This document shows, piece by piece, positions 34,133-46,800 of a stretch of 64,000 nt of DNA. Both the position numbers and the translations under genes were made by a program. The stretch's first letter is position 1. Every line of letters starts with the position of its first letter. The DNA comes from Acidimicrobiales bacterium. Its GTDB lineage: Bacteria; Actinomycetota; Acidimicrobiia; Acidimicrobiales; Poriferisodalaceae. The DNA lies in contig JAWKIQ010000001.1 of assembly GCA_041394185.1 (NCBI GenBank), positions 1,426,001-1,490,000 of the forward strand, given 5' to 3'. Under the pieces are notes generated by a model. The model made no database searches and was not told the origin of the DNA. It saw only the letters and a program-made list of their open reading frames with translations.

Positions 34133-37100
34133 ATGACCTCGCCGCGTTCTCTTGGCTTCTCGAATGGCATCCGGCACCGCTCTTGGCGCCGACGCCTGTC
34201 TTCCGCGCTTGCATCGATGCTGATGCTGGTGGGCTTGCTCGCGCCCGTGCCCGTCGCCGCTCAGACAGCCGACGATGGAGGCGACATCAGCGCTCAGGCG
34301 GCCTTCGTGGTGAACTCGACCGGCGACGCCGCTGACGCGAGCGCGGGCAACGGTGTTTGCGACACGGGTGGCATCAACTCGCAGGGCAGCGCCGAGTGCA
34401 CGCTGAGAGCCGCCATTCAGGAAGCCAATGCCCTCGGCGGCAGCGACCTGATCTTCTTCTCGATGCCCAACACCGAGCCCGGCTATTCGGCATCACCAGC
34501 GTCGTACACGATCACCCCGGCATCGGCCCTGCCGGTCATCACCGGACAGCTGAGCATCGTCGGCACCTCACAGAGCGAATACGGAACCGAGGGACGCCCG
34601 GTCGTGTTCCTCGACGGGTCGTCCACAACCGGCGACGGCATTCACGCCACGGCACAGCTGACGATGGCAGGACTTGCCATCGGCAACTGGTCGGGCTACG
34701 GCGTCATGGCCAATCCGGGTGCCGACAACTCGAGCATCACCGACAGCTACATCGGAACCGATGTCGAAGGCCTCATCGCCCAACCCAATGGTGCAGGCGG
34801 TGTGCTCGTCAACTCGACCGGTGTGACGCTGGACCTCAACGTGATCAGCGGCAACACCCTCGACGGCGTGCTGGTGTTCGACGGTGCGGACAACGCCACC
34901 ATCACCGCCAACCTCATCGGCGTCGACTCGACCGGAAACGCCCCGCTCGGCAACGGTGAAGAGGGCTTGCAGGTCCAGAACTCGACCGGCCACACCATTG
35001 GTGGCAGCGGTCAGGGCAACGTCATCAGCGCCAACACCCTGTCGGGAATCCACCTCTGGGAGAACGTCGATACGGTCACGATCCAGGGCAACAACATCGG
35101 TGTTGGTCAGGACGGCACCACGCCTCTCGGAAATGGCCTTCAAGGCCTGGAAATCAGCCAGACCACGAGCCTGATCGAGGTCGGAGGCGACGGTGCCGGC
35201 GAAGGCAACGTCATTGCCCACAGCCGCAACGGGTATGGCGTACTCGTCTTGGACGCAACCAACGACACCATCGCGATCATCGGTAACTCGATTCACAGCA
35301 ACATATCGCTGGGTATCCAGCTCGGGAACGATTGGATCATCACCCCGAACGACGCCAACGACATCGACACCGGCGCCAACGACCTTCTGAACTTCCCGGT
35401 CATCACCTCGATCGGCGAGTCGGTAGGGGGAACTGTCACCGTCGACTACGACCTCGACGTGCCCGCCGGCAACTACCGCGTCGAGGTGTTCACCAACCCC
35501 TCAGGCAAAGACATCACAGGCGCCGGCGAGGCCGAGGTGTTCGAGAACTCGGCTGTCATCGCTCACAGCGGGTCAGGACCGCAGTCGTTCTCGATCCAGT
35601 ACACGGGCGGCTCGGTCGGCGACATCGTCACGCTCACCGCAACCGAAGACCTCGGGGCCGGATCGTACGGCGTGACCTCTGAGATCTCGGCAGCAGCCTG
35701 CTTCGACAGCGACACCGACGGCATCTGTGACAGCTACGAAGACGCCAACCTCGACGCCGACAACGACCCGACGACGACCCCGAGCCCCGACACCGACGCC
35801 GACCTGTTGGCCAACTACCTAGACGACGACGATGACGACGACGGCATCCTGACCGCTGCCGAGAACGCCGATCCCAACGGCGACAACGACCCTCGTGATG
35901 CGCTCGACAGCGACTGGGATGGCCAACCCGATTACCTCGACGTCGAGGCGGCGAGCTCGACAACTCCCGTGTCCGCCGAGCAGAAGATCTCGGCCACTGC
36001 GGGCGGCCTCACTGGCCCACTGGCCGCCGACGACTGGTTCGGCTCTTCGACCGCCTCACCCGGCGACCTCGATGGCGACGGCGTAGCCGACCTTGCGGTG
36101 GGTGCACCCGGCGACGACGACGGCGGTTCCGGGCGCGGTGCGGTGTACGTGCTGTTCCTCAACGCCGACGGCACCGTCAAAGCCGAGCAGAAGATCAGCG
36201 ACACCAGCGGCGGGCTCCTGGCCAGCCTCGACGACGGCGACAACTTCGGCGAAGCCGTCGAAGCGATCGGCGACATCGACGGTGACGGCATCACCGACCT
36301 GGCGGTTGGCGCCGTCTATGACGACGACGGCGGCACCGACCGCGGCGCGGTGCACATCCTGTTCCTCAACGCCTACGGCACCGTCAAAGCCGAGCAGAAG
36401 ATCAGCGACACCAGCGGCGGGCTGGCAGCAACCCTCGATGACACGGATGGGTTCGGCGAGGCGATCGCACGCTTGGGCGACCTAGACGGCGACGGAGTCG
36501 GCGACATCGCCGTCGGCGCCTACTGGGACGACGATGCTGGCACCGACCGCGGCGCGGTGCACATCCTGTTCCTCAACGTCGATGGCACGGTGAAGGCCGA
36601 GCAGAAGATCTCCGAACTTGCCGGAGGCGGCCCCGCTCTCGACGACAGCGACCTGTTCGGAGCTTCGGTGGCGGCCATCGGCGACATCGACGGTGATGGA
36701 GTTGTGGACCTCGCTGTGGGCGCCTTCGGCGACGACGATGACGGCGCCAACTTCGGTGCGGCATGGGTGCTGCGGTTGAACTCGAACGGCACGGTCAAGG
36801 CCAGCCAGAAGATCAGCCAGACCACCGGCGGGTTGTCGGCGACGTTCTCCACCGACGAGTTCTTCGGCCACGAGGTCGCGGGCATCGGCGACATCGACGG
36901 CAACGGTGTGGGCGACATTGCCGTCGCCGCGCCCCGCGACGACGATGGCACCACCGACGCTGGTGCGATCTACGTGCTGCAGCTCGATTCTGCGGGCCTG
37001 GTCGTCGGACAGACGAAGATCTCATCGACCACAGGCGGTTTTGCCTCGACGCTCGACCTCAGTGATTGGTTCGGCGTCGGATTGTCCAGCTTGGGAGATC

Positions 37101-37801
37101 TCGACGGCGATGGTTCGCTGAACCTGGCTGCCGCCGCTCCCTTCGATGACACGGTGGGTCGTCGGCTGGCGCTGTCTACATCCTCGACCTGTCCCCCTCC
37201 CCCGTCGCCATCGTCAACTCGACCAACGACTTCGGCGACGTGGTTCCGGGTAACGGATCGTGCGACACCGGGGGCCTCAACTCGCAGGGCGACCCTGAAT
37301 GCACGCTTCGCGCCGCAATCCAGGAGGCCAACGCCTCTGCAACCATCGACGCGATCACCTTCGACATGCCGGCCACCGAGTCCGGTCACTCGGGTGGTGT
37401 GTGGACGATCTCTCCGGGGTCGGACCTGCCCTCGGTCACCGCGACTGCCTCGATCGATGCGAGCACGCAGCCCGGCTTCGCCAGCACGCCCATCGTCCGG
37501 GTCGACGGCACCTCGGCCGGTCTTGGCGGCATCGGTCTGGTCATTGCGGCCTCGTCTGTCGAGGTGCGCGGGTTCTCGATCACCAACTTCGACGAAGACG
37601 GCATGTTTGTACAGTCGGGCTCGGGCAGCACGATCGCCGGCAACTACATCGGCCTGCTCCCCGACGGTTCCACCGCTGCGGGTAACGGTCAGGACGGCAT
37701 CGAGGTCGACGCTGCGGCCACCGCAAACACCATCGGCGGGCCCAACCCAGCCGATCGCAACGTCATCTCGGCCAACGGCCAAGAGGGCCTCTTGGTGCTG
37801 A
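34133..37801 (+). CDS. Giant secreted modular protein 2, N-terminal part (in frame to about 37150, then frameshifted)
   Basis: The start ATG 34133 is followed by a typical signal peptide (arginine-rich, then ALASMLMLVGLLAPVPVAAQ). Modules: CSLREA-like cap 34300-34480, beta-helix 34480-35390, VPAG domain 35430-35690, TSP3-like array 35700-35950, and FG-GAP propeller 35980-37200. At 37150/37151 a base is missing: GATGAC-ACGGTGGG should read GATGAC-GACGGTGGG, giving DDDGGSSAGAVYILDL as in the other propellers. Beyond this point the frame yields low-complexity Ser/Pro/Arg sequence to 37801 with no homology. Restoring one G joins it to the following 17.7 kb as one protein of about 6,907 aa. As sequenced, a truncated product of about 1,222 aa would be made. 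Confidence 0.85.
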   Translation: MTSPRSLGFSNGIRHRSWRRRLSSALASMLMLVGLLAPVPVAAQTADDGGDISAQAAFVVNSTGDAADASAGNGVCDTGGINSQGSAECTLRAAIQEANALGGSDLIFFSMPNTEPGYSASPASYTITPASALPVITGQLSIVGTSQSEYGTEGRPVVFLDGSSTTGDGIHATAQLTMAGLAIGNWSGYGVMANPGADNSSITDSYIGTDVEGLIAQPNGAGGVLVNSTGVTLDLNVISGNTLDGVLVFDGADNATITANLIGVDSTGNAPLGNGEEGLQVQNSTGHTIGGSGQGNVISANTLSGIHLWENVDTVTIQGNNIGVGQDGTTPLGNGLQGLEISQTTSLIEVGGDGAGEGNVIAHSRNGYGVLVLDATNDTIAIIGNSIHSNISLGIQLGNDWIITPNDANDIDTGANDLLNFPVITSIGESVGGTVTVDYDLDVPAGNYRVEVFTNPSGKDITGAGEAEVFENSAVIAHSGSGPQSFSIQYTGGSVGDIVTLTATEDLGAGSYGVTSEISAAACFDSDTDGICDSYEDANLDADNDPTTTPSPDTDADLLANYLDDDDDDDGILTAAENADPNGDNDPRDALDSDWDGQPDYLDVEAASSTTPVSAEQKISATAGGLTGPLAADDWFGSSTASPGDLDGDGVADLAVGAPGDDDGGSGRGAVYVLFLNADGTVKAEQKISDTSGGLLASLDDGDNFGEAVEAIGDIDGDGITDLAVGAVYDDDGGTDRGAVHILFLNAYGTVKAEQKISDTSGGLAATLDDTDGFGEAIARLGDLDGDGVGDIAVGAYWDDDAGTDRGAVHILFLNVDGTVKAEQKISELAGGGPALDDSDLFGASVAAIGDIDGDGVVDLAVGAFGDDDDGANFGAAWVLRLNSNGTVKASQKISQTTGGLSATFSTDEFFGHEVAGIGDIDGNGVGDIAVAAPRDDDGTTDAGAIYVLQLDSAGLVVGQTKISSTTGGFASTLDLSDWFGVGLSSLGDLDGDGSLNLAAAAPFDDTVGRRLALSTSSTCPPPPSPSSTRPTTSATWFRVTDRATPGASTRRATLNARFAPQSRRPTPLQPSTRSPSTCRPPSPVTRVVCGRSLRGRTCPRSPRLPRSMRARSPASPARPSSGSTAPRPVLAASVWSLRPRLSRCAGSRSPTSTKTACLYSRARAARSPATTSACSPTVPPLRVTVRTASRSTLRPPQTPSAGPTQPIATSSRPTAKRASWC
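35980..37200 (+). repeat. FG-GAP propeller 1 of giant protein 2, interrupted by the frameshift
   Basis: Six repeats; the sixth is split at 37150. Repeat 4 has the shortened lead EQKISELAGGGPALDD. Confidence 0.75.
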
Positions 37802-40800
37802 GCGCCGGCAACACCATCGAGAACAACTACCTGGGCACCGATGTCACCGGCCTGCTCGACAGGGGCAACGCCGACGAAGGCCTCGACCTGAACGGTGCCT
37901 TCAATGCGATTGTCACCGACAACGTGATCTCGGGCAACGATGGCGAGGGTGTTCAGGTCCTGACTTCGCCAGGCGCGACGTTCCTCGCAAACCTCATCGG
38001 CGTCGGTTCCGACGGCACCACGGCACTGGGCAATACCGGCGATGGCGTGACTCTGAACTTCGGCGACAGTCTCCAGGTGGTGTTCGGCGGCACCGGCCCT
38101 GGCGAGGGCAACACCATCGCCCACAATGGCGACGAGGGTGTGTCGATCCACGGAAACTCCAACAACATCACGTCGCTCGGCAACTCGATCCACTCCAATA
38201 CCGCACTGGGTTGGGACCTCAACGGCGACGGCCACACGCCGAACGACGCCGACGACCTCGACGCTGGTCCGAACGAGCAACTGAACCATCCCGAGATCAC
38301 CTCTGCGACCGAGTCCGGCGGAACCGTGACGGTCGATTTCGACCTGGACGTCCCCGCGGGGACGTATCGCGTCGAGGCCTTCACGAACCCGTCGGGCGCA
38401 GACCCCAGCACGTACGGCGAAGGCGAGGTCTTCGAATCCGGGACATCCATCGTCCATACCGGCTCGGGAGCCGAGAGCTTCCAGATCATCTACACCGGAT
38501 CCGCGGGAGACATCGTCTCGCTCGCTGCGACCGAAGAGCTCGCCGGGCCCAGCTATGACTCCACGTCAGAGTTCTCGGCGGTAGCCACCGTCACCGCAGC
38601 AGCAGTCGATTCCGATGGCGACGGACTGTGGGACCACGAAGAAGATGCCAACACCGACCTCGACAACGACCCCTCCACCAACCCAGCGCCAGACACCGAC
38701 GGCGACACCACCCCCAACTACCTCGACGCCGACGACGACGGCGACGGCACACCAACCAGCGCAGAGAACGCCGACCCCAACACCGACGGCGACCCACGCG
38801 ACGCACTCGACACCGACCACGACGGACAGCCCGACTACCTCGACACCGAAGCAGGCCCGTCTGTCACACCAATCACAGCCGAACAGAAGATCTCATCCGC
38901 CACCGGCGGACTCGTCGGTCCAATCGACGACAACGACTCGATGGGCGAGAACGTCGCCAGCCTCGGCGATCTCGACGGTAACGGGGTCGTTGACATCGCC
39001 GTCGCCGCTCCGCTGGACGACGACGGAGGAACCGACCGAGGCGCCGTCTACGTCCTGTTCCTCAACGCCGATGGAACGGTCGCCTCCGAGCAGAAGATCA
39101 GCGACACGCAGGGTGGCCTCAGCGGAGCACTGGCCAACTCGGATCAATTCGGTTATTCGGTGGCAGCGCTCGGCGACATCGACGGCGACGGCATCGGCGA
39201 TGTGGCGGTCGGCGCTCCGGACGACGACGACGGAGGAACCGACCGAGGCGCTGTCTTCATCCTGTTCCTCAACACCGACGGCACGGTAAGAGCCGAACAG
39301 AAGATCTCCGACACCACAGGCGGTTTCTCCGCTTCGCTTGACGACTCCGACGTGTTCGGACGGTCGGTCGCCGGTTTGGGCGACCTCGACGGCGACGGTG
39401 TCAACGACCTGGTGGTCGGCGCAGATTCCGACGACGACGGAGGAACCGATCGCGGCGCGGTCTACGTCTTGTTCCTCAACCCAGACGGCACCGTTAAAGC
39501 CGAACAGAAGATCTCGGAGACGATCGGCGGACTAGCGATGCCGCTCGGCGACTTCGAGTTCTTTGGGCGTTCAGTCAGCGGCATCGGAGACGTCGACGGC
39601 GACGGTGTCGAGGACATCGCTGTCGGCATTCCCTCCGACGACGATGGCGGACCCAACCGGGGATCCGTGGCGATCCTGTTCCTCAACAGCAACGGCACGG
39701 TCAAGGGAGAACAGAAGATCTCCGATACCGCCGGAGGTCTGAGCGCGACGCTCGACGACTCGGACAGCCTTGGCTGGTCCGTCGCAACGCTCGGCGACCT
39801 AAACGACGACGGAATCAACGACTTGGCTATCGGAGCGAAGCTCGACGGCGACGGTGGAACCGGCCGCGGTGCCGTCTACCTCGTCGCCCTCGACACCGAC
39901 GGCACCATCAAGGACGAGTGGAAGATCTCCTCCACCGGCGGCGGCCTCACTGGACCACTCGACAACGGCGACGAGTTCGGATCGTCGGTTGCCTCGCTGG
40001 GCGATCTAGACGGCGACGGCGCCTTGAACATCGTCATCGGCACCAACAATGACGACGACGGCGGCATGGACCGGGGCGCGGTCTACATCCTCGACCTCAC
40101 CGCGACCGCGTGCAACGACTCTGACAGCGACGGCCTGTGCGACTCGGCAGAGGACGCAAACACCGACCTCGACAACGACCCGGCAACCAACCCCGGCCCA
40201 GACACCGACGGCGACGCCACACCCAACTACCTCGACCCCGACGACGACGGCGACGGCGTGCCAACCAGCGCAGAGAACGCAGACCCCAACGCAGACGGCC
40301 ACCCACGCGACGCACTCGACAGCGACTTCGACGGCCAACCCGACTTCTTGGACCTTCCGACGACCAGCGCGGCACCACGGGTCTTCGCCGAGTTGAAGAT
40401 CGGCAATGCCAGCGGCGGGTTGGTTTCCACGCTCGACATCGACGACGCCTTTGCCTACGACACCACTGCGCTCGGAGACCTCGACGGCGACGGTGTCGTC
40501 GATATCGCAGTCGGGGCTCTGTGGGACGACGACGGCGGAACAGACCGCGGCGCCGTCTACGTCTTGTTCCTGAACGCGGACGGCACCGTCAAGGCCGAAC
40601 AGAAGATCAGCGACACTTCCGGAGGGCTCGCAACCTCGCTCGACGACGGCGACAGCTTCGGGTCGTCGGTTGCCGCTCTGGGCGACCTGGACGGCGATGG
40701 CGTGACCGAGCTTGCGGTGGGTGCTCGAGATGACGACGACGGCGCATCCGACAGCGGCGCGGTCTACATCTTGTTCCTTAACGCAGACGGCACCGTCAAG

Positions 40801-43800
40801 ACAGAACAGAAGATCTCGTCCATCGCCGGCGGGCTCGCTGCCACCCTCGGTGCGTCCGACATGTTCGGCAACCGTTCCGCTGAGATCGGCGACCTCGACG
40901 GTGACGGGATACCCGACCTGGTGGTCGGTGCCAACGGATCTGACAGTGTGTACGTGCTTTTGCTCAAAGCCGACGGCACCGTCAAGTCCGAACAGAAGAT
41001 CGCGACGGGCACAGGTGGCCTTGTCGCCACCGTGACAGGCACCTTCTTCGGCACCGACGTCAGCAGCCTTGGCGACCTCGATGGAGACGGAGCGGCCGAC
41101 ATCGTTGTCGGCGCGCTCAACGACGACGACGGAGGCACCGACCGCGGCGCGGTCCATATCCTTTTCCTCAACACCGACGGCACCGTCAAGTCCGAACAGA
41201 AGATCTCTTCACTCTCGGGTGGCCTCGACCCCGTCCTGTCCGACGGGGACAACTTCGGTGCTTCGGTAGCGGCTCTCGGTGACGTCTACGCCGACGGTTC
41301 AATGACCGTCGCCGTCGGTGCGCCTTGGTCGGCTGGCGGCGGGATACTTCGCGGTGCGGTGTACCTGTTGGCTCTCGACAACGCCGGCATGGTTCAGTCG
41401 ACCGCCGAGATCAGCAACCTCGCGGGCGGCTTCACCAGCCCTCTGGGCGACGAGTCCCAGTTCGGGTCATCGGTAACCGCGATCGGCGATCTGGACGAAG
41501 ACGGCGCCCTCGGCGTTGCCATCGGCGCATTCGGTGCCGAGGGAGTCGGCAGCAAACGCGGTGCCGTCTACATCCTCGACCTCGTCAAATCGACCGACTC
41601 CGACGGCGACGGTCTGTACGACGTATTCGAAGACGCCAACGCCGACCTCGACAACGATCCGGCAACCAACCCCGGCCCAGACACCGACGGCGACACCACC
41701 CCCAACTACCTCGACGCAGACGACGACGGCGACGGGGTGCCAACCAGCGCCGAAAACGCAGACCCCAACACCGACGGCGACCCACGCGACGCCCTCGACC
41801 TCGATTGGGACGGCCAGCCCGACTATCTGGACGGCCCCCTTCCTGGTGCGGGCGGTCAGGTAGCCGGAGAACAGAAGATCAGCGACCTGGCGGGCGGGCT
41901 GGTCGCAACCCTGGACGACGCCGACTTCTTCGCCAACGCCATCTCGCCCATCGGTGATCTCGATGGCGACGGCGTGGTCGATGTGGCGGTGGGTGCCGCG
42001 TTCGACGACGACGGAGGCTCGCAGCGGGGCGCCGTCTACATCCTGTTCCTCAACCCTGACGGCACTGTCAAGGACGAGCAGAAGATCAGTTCGACCACGG
42101 GTGGGCTGACCGGGCCGATCGACGACGATGACGAGTTCGGCTACTCGGTCGACACGGTCGGCGACCTCGACGGCGATGGCCTGGCCGAGCTCGTGGTCGG
42201 CGTGTTGAACGACGACGACGGCAACGTCGACGCAGGCGCGGTCTATGTCCTGTTCCTCAACCCCGACGGTACGGTCCGATCGGAACAGAAGATCAGCGCA
42301 ACGGCGGGTGGCCTCGGCGCAACGCTCGACGCCAGCGACTTCTGGGGTGGCGGCATTGCCCGTGTCGGCGACCTGAACGGCGACGGCATTCCTGACCTCG
42401 TGGTCGGAGCCGAAGGTGACGACGACGGAGGCTCGGGTCGAGGGGCCCTGTACGTGTTGTTCCTGAACGCCGACGGCACCGTCAAGGCCCAGCAGAAGAT
42501 CAGCTCGACGGTCGGAGGACTGACCGGACCATTGGGCAACCTCAACTGGTTCGGCTCTGCAGTGGCACCCGCCGGCGACATCGACGGCGACGGCGTGGTC
42601 GACCTGGTGGTCGGCAACTACGGCGACGACGACGGTGGCCCGACCCGCGGCGCCGTATGGATCCTGTTCATGAACACCGACGGCACCGTCAAAGCCGAGC
42701 AGAAGATCAGCTCGACGACTGGCGGACTGACCGTTGCGCTGGAAGACGGCGATTGGTTCGGTTGGTCGGTCGCCGGCGTCGGCGATCTTGGCGGCGACGG
42801 CATACCAGACATCGCCGTGGGCTCGATGAGCGACGACGACGGCTTCGTCAACGCGGGTGCCACCCACATCATCCACCTGAACAGCGACGGCACGGTCAAA
42901 GCGGTCGAGACGATCAGTGCCACCAGCGGTGGCCTCACCGGTCCGCTCGAAGCCAACGACGGCTCTGGCAGCGCACTGGCGCCCCTCGGCGACCTCGACG
43001 GCAACGGCACCACCAACCTGGCCATCGGCGCGTGGGGCGACGACGACGGGGGCAATGCCCGTGGCGCGCTCTACATCGTCAACCTCGCAACGTCGACGAA
43101 GCTGACCGTCAACTCGACCGGCGACGCCACCGACTCGACGCCTGGCGACGGTCTGTGCGACACGGGTGCGTTGAACAGCGAGGGCGACCCCGAGTGCACC
43201 CTGCGCGCCGCCATGCAAGAGGTCGACGCCTCGGCCAGCTTCGACACGGTCTGGTTCGACATCCCAGCCAGCGACCCAGGCCACGCCGCTGGTGTCTGGA
43301 CCATCTCCCCCGCCTCGGCTCTGCCGGCGATTACCTCGGCTGCGACGATCGACGGCTACTCGCAGGCCGGAGCCTCGGTCAACACCGCGGCAGCACCGGC
43401 CGGTCTGAACGGCACCATCGCAATCGCGATCGACGGCACGTCGGCAGGCGCCGGCGTCAACGGTCTCACTCTCCAGGCAACGACCACCGTTCGGGGCCTG
43501 TCGATCGGCAACTTCGGAGGCGACGGCATCTTCGCTGACACCGGAGCCGACGGTTCGGTCATCGCAGGCAACTACCTGGGCCTCGCTGCCGACGGCACGA
43601 CAGCGGCCGGCAACGGAGACGGCGGGTTCCAGTTCGGGACTGTGTCCGGTGTGACGCTCGGCGGCACCGACCCGGCCGACCGCAACGTCCTGTCCGACAA
43701 CCTCCGTGGTGTGCGGCTCGAGTCGACCGGCGCCACCAACGTCGTGCGGGGCAACCTGATCGGCACCGACGCAACCGGCCTGGTCGCCCGCGGCAACAGC

Positions 43801-46800
43801 CAGCAGGGCATGCGCATCTGGGGCGCCGACACGACCCTGGTTCAAGACAACGTCGTGGCGGCCAACGGTGGCGCAGTGCTCGCAGGCATCAATGTGTTCG
43901 GCGTCGACGGAACCCGAATCATCGACAACTACATCGGCGTTGGCTCGGACGGAACCACGGCAGTCGCCAACGGCCGAGGTCTCGACATCGGTGACTCGAC
44001 CAACAACCTCGTCGATGGCAACGTCATCGCCGCCAACACCGGCTTGGGGTTGTTCATCACCAACAGCATGGTCGACGTCACGGGCAACTCCATCGGTGTC
44101 GACGCAGTCGGCGGCGCTGCGGGCAACGGCGACTCGGGTGTTTCCGTGGTCTCCAACGTCCCGGTCACAATCGGCGGAACCGGCGTCGGCGACGACAACG
44201 AGATCGCCAACAACGCCGGTGCCGGTGTCGCCGTGTTCGACACCACCAACAGCCTGACGATCATCGGCAACTCGATTCACGACAACACAGGGCTCGGCAT
44301 CGATTTCTACGAGGACGGCGCCACGGCGAACGATGTCGGCGACGCCGATACCGGCGTCAACGGGCTGCTGAACTTCCCGGTGATCCGCGCGGCTGGAGAC
44401 GACGGTGGCGGTAACACCACGGTCCACTTCGATCTCGACGTGCCCGCCGGCGACTACAGAGTGGAGTTCTTCGCCAACGGTGCCGCAGACGGCAGCGGTT
44501 TCGGCGAGGGCGAAACCTTGGTCGGCTCGACCACCGTGACCAGCCTGGGCGGCGGTCGCCAGAACCACAGCGCCACGATCTCGACCACTGCCGGAACCGT
44601 TCTTACGGCTACGGCGACCGAGGACCTCGGCGGAGGCAACTACGGCCCCACCTCAGAGTTCTCGGCCGCGATCACCTCGGGCTGGGAGCTGGTCGTCAAC
44701 TCGACAGGCGACGCGGGCGACTCTGTCGTCGGCGATGGCACCTGCGACACCGGCGCGCTCAACTCGGCCGGCGACCCAGAATGCACCCTGCGGGCGGCGA
44801 TCGAGGAGGCCAACTTCGCCTCCGACCGCGACCGGATCACCTTCAACATGCCGGCAACCGAGGCGGGCCACTCCGCCGGTGTGTGGACCCTGTCCCCCGC
44901 AACCGCCTACCCCGCACTGACCCAGACCGCGACGATCGACGGTTCGACACAGCCGGGCTTCGTCGCCAACACCAACGCCGCCCCGCTGCCCATCAACGGA
45001 ACCCAGGTCGTCGTCATCGACGGTGCTGCTGTCGGCCTCGGAGGTGACGGCCTCTGGCTGCAATCCGCAGACACGACCGTGCGCGGCCTGACGATCGTCA
45101 ACTTCGACACAGCCGGTGGCTTCGGGATCCAGGTCGACGCCGATTTCGCAACGGTGGTGGCCGCCTATATCGGCGTCCTGAACGACGGAGCAACCGAAGC
45201 ATCGAACGCCTACGGCGTGTACATCAACGCCAACGACGCAATGATCGGCGGCCTCACCGCGACCGACCGCAACCTCTTGTCCGGCGCCGACAACGCAAAC
45301 GTGGTCATCGACACGCCCGGCGATAGGAGCCTGGTTCTGGGCAACATCATCGGCGCCGACGCCACGCAGTCCTTTGTGGTCGATCCCTTCGGGGAGGGGA
45401 TGAACCTCTGGGACGGCTCGGACAACCGCATCGGCTCGTCTTTGGCTCCCAACGTCATCGGCGGACGGCCCTGGGCGATAGAGGCAGCCGGAGACGCGAA
45501 CAACCTCATCGACAGCAACTACATAGGCACCGATCCCACATTCGGCTCCGACCTGCTCGACGGCTTCGCGATCATCAGCACCAGCGGAACGGTGATCGTG
45601 GGCAATGTCATCGGCAACGGCACTACCGGAATCGGCACAAACGATGCGAACCCGGTCATCACAGGAAACTCCATCGGCACCGACCAGACCGGATCGTTCG
45701 ACATCGGCTTCAGCGGACCGGGTATCGACCTCAATCCGGGGGCCACCGGCGCTGTCATCGGCGGCACGACACTGGCCGAACGCAACCTGATCGCGAACAA
45801 CGGCGGAGTGGGCATCGACACAGCTCTGACCGACACGACGATCCTGCGCAACCTGATCTGGAACAACGGCGGGCTCGGCATAGACATCCTGAGCAACGGT
45901 GTCACCCCCAACAGCAACGTCGACACCGTGCTCGACCACCCGGTCATCACCGGCATCAGCGAGATGGGTGGCACCGTCACCGTCGACTTCGAACTCGACG
46001 TTCCCGCAGGCGACTACCGCATCGAAGCGTTCACCAACCCGTCGGGTGGCGATCCATCGGGCTACGGCGAGGGCGAGAACTTCCGAACCGGCGCTGTCAT
46101 CGCCCACGCCGGATCGGGTGTCGAGGCGTTCCAGCTGACCTTCAGCGGCTCGGTCGGCGACCAGGTCTCGCTGACCGCCACCCAGCAATTCGCAGGACCC
46201 ACCTATGGAGCGACGTCAGAGTTCGGACCGGTCACCACGGCCACCTGTCAGGACAGCGACGGCGACGGTCTGTGCGACATCTACGAAGACGCCAACGGCG
46301 ACCTCGACGACGACCCGGCCACCAACCCCGGGCCCGACACCGACGGCGACCTCACCCCCGACTACCTCGACGCCGACGACGACGGCGACGGCCTGCTGAC
46401 CACCTGGGAGCGCTCGGACCCCAACGGCGACGGCGACCCCGCCGACGCAGTCGACACCGACGGCGACCTCACGCCCAACTATCTCGACGACGACGACGAC
46501 AACGACACCATTCTCACGGGTGCAGAGGACGCCGACCCCAACGGCGACGGCGACCCGCGCGACGCCGTCGACTCGGACTGGAACGGCACCGCCGACTATC
46601 TCGCAGCCGCGGCCGGCGCCAGCTCGGGCGTGGTGTTCGCCGAAACGAAGATCTCGGCCACCAGCGGCGGCCTGACCGGACCCATCACAACCGTTGACCA
46701 CTTCGGTCGTGCGACCAAGGCCATCGGTGACCTCGACGGAGACGGCGTGGTCGACATGGCGGTCGGCGCCGACCAGGACAGCGACGGTGGCACCCTCCGC

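Noticed and set aside
33753..34136. A 127-codon plus-strand open frame in the gap between the giant genes
   Set aside because: It has no domain resemblance and atypical composition, and the minus-strand fasciclin remnant and hairpins explain the DNA better.
37140..37160. Programmed ribosomal frameshift in the giant gene
   Set aside because: No slippery heptamer or downstream hairpin is apparent at the site. A simple one-base deletion explains it.
41467..44568. A 1,033-codon open frame on the minus strand, and a similar 861-codon one at 46216-48801
   Set aside because: They are antisense to the FG-GAP and beta-helix repeats, where strongly biased GAC/GGC codon use removes stops on the other strand. 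Their translation is low-complexity Val/Asp/Gly-rich sequence without domains.
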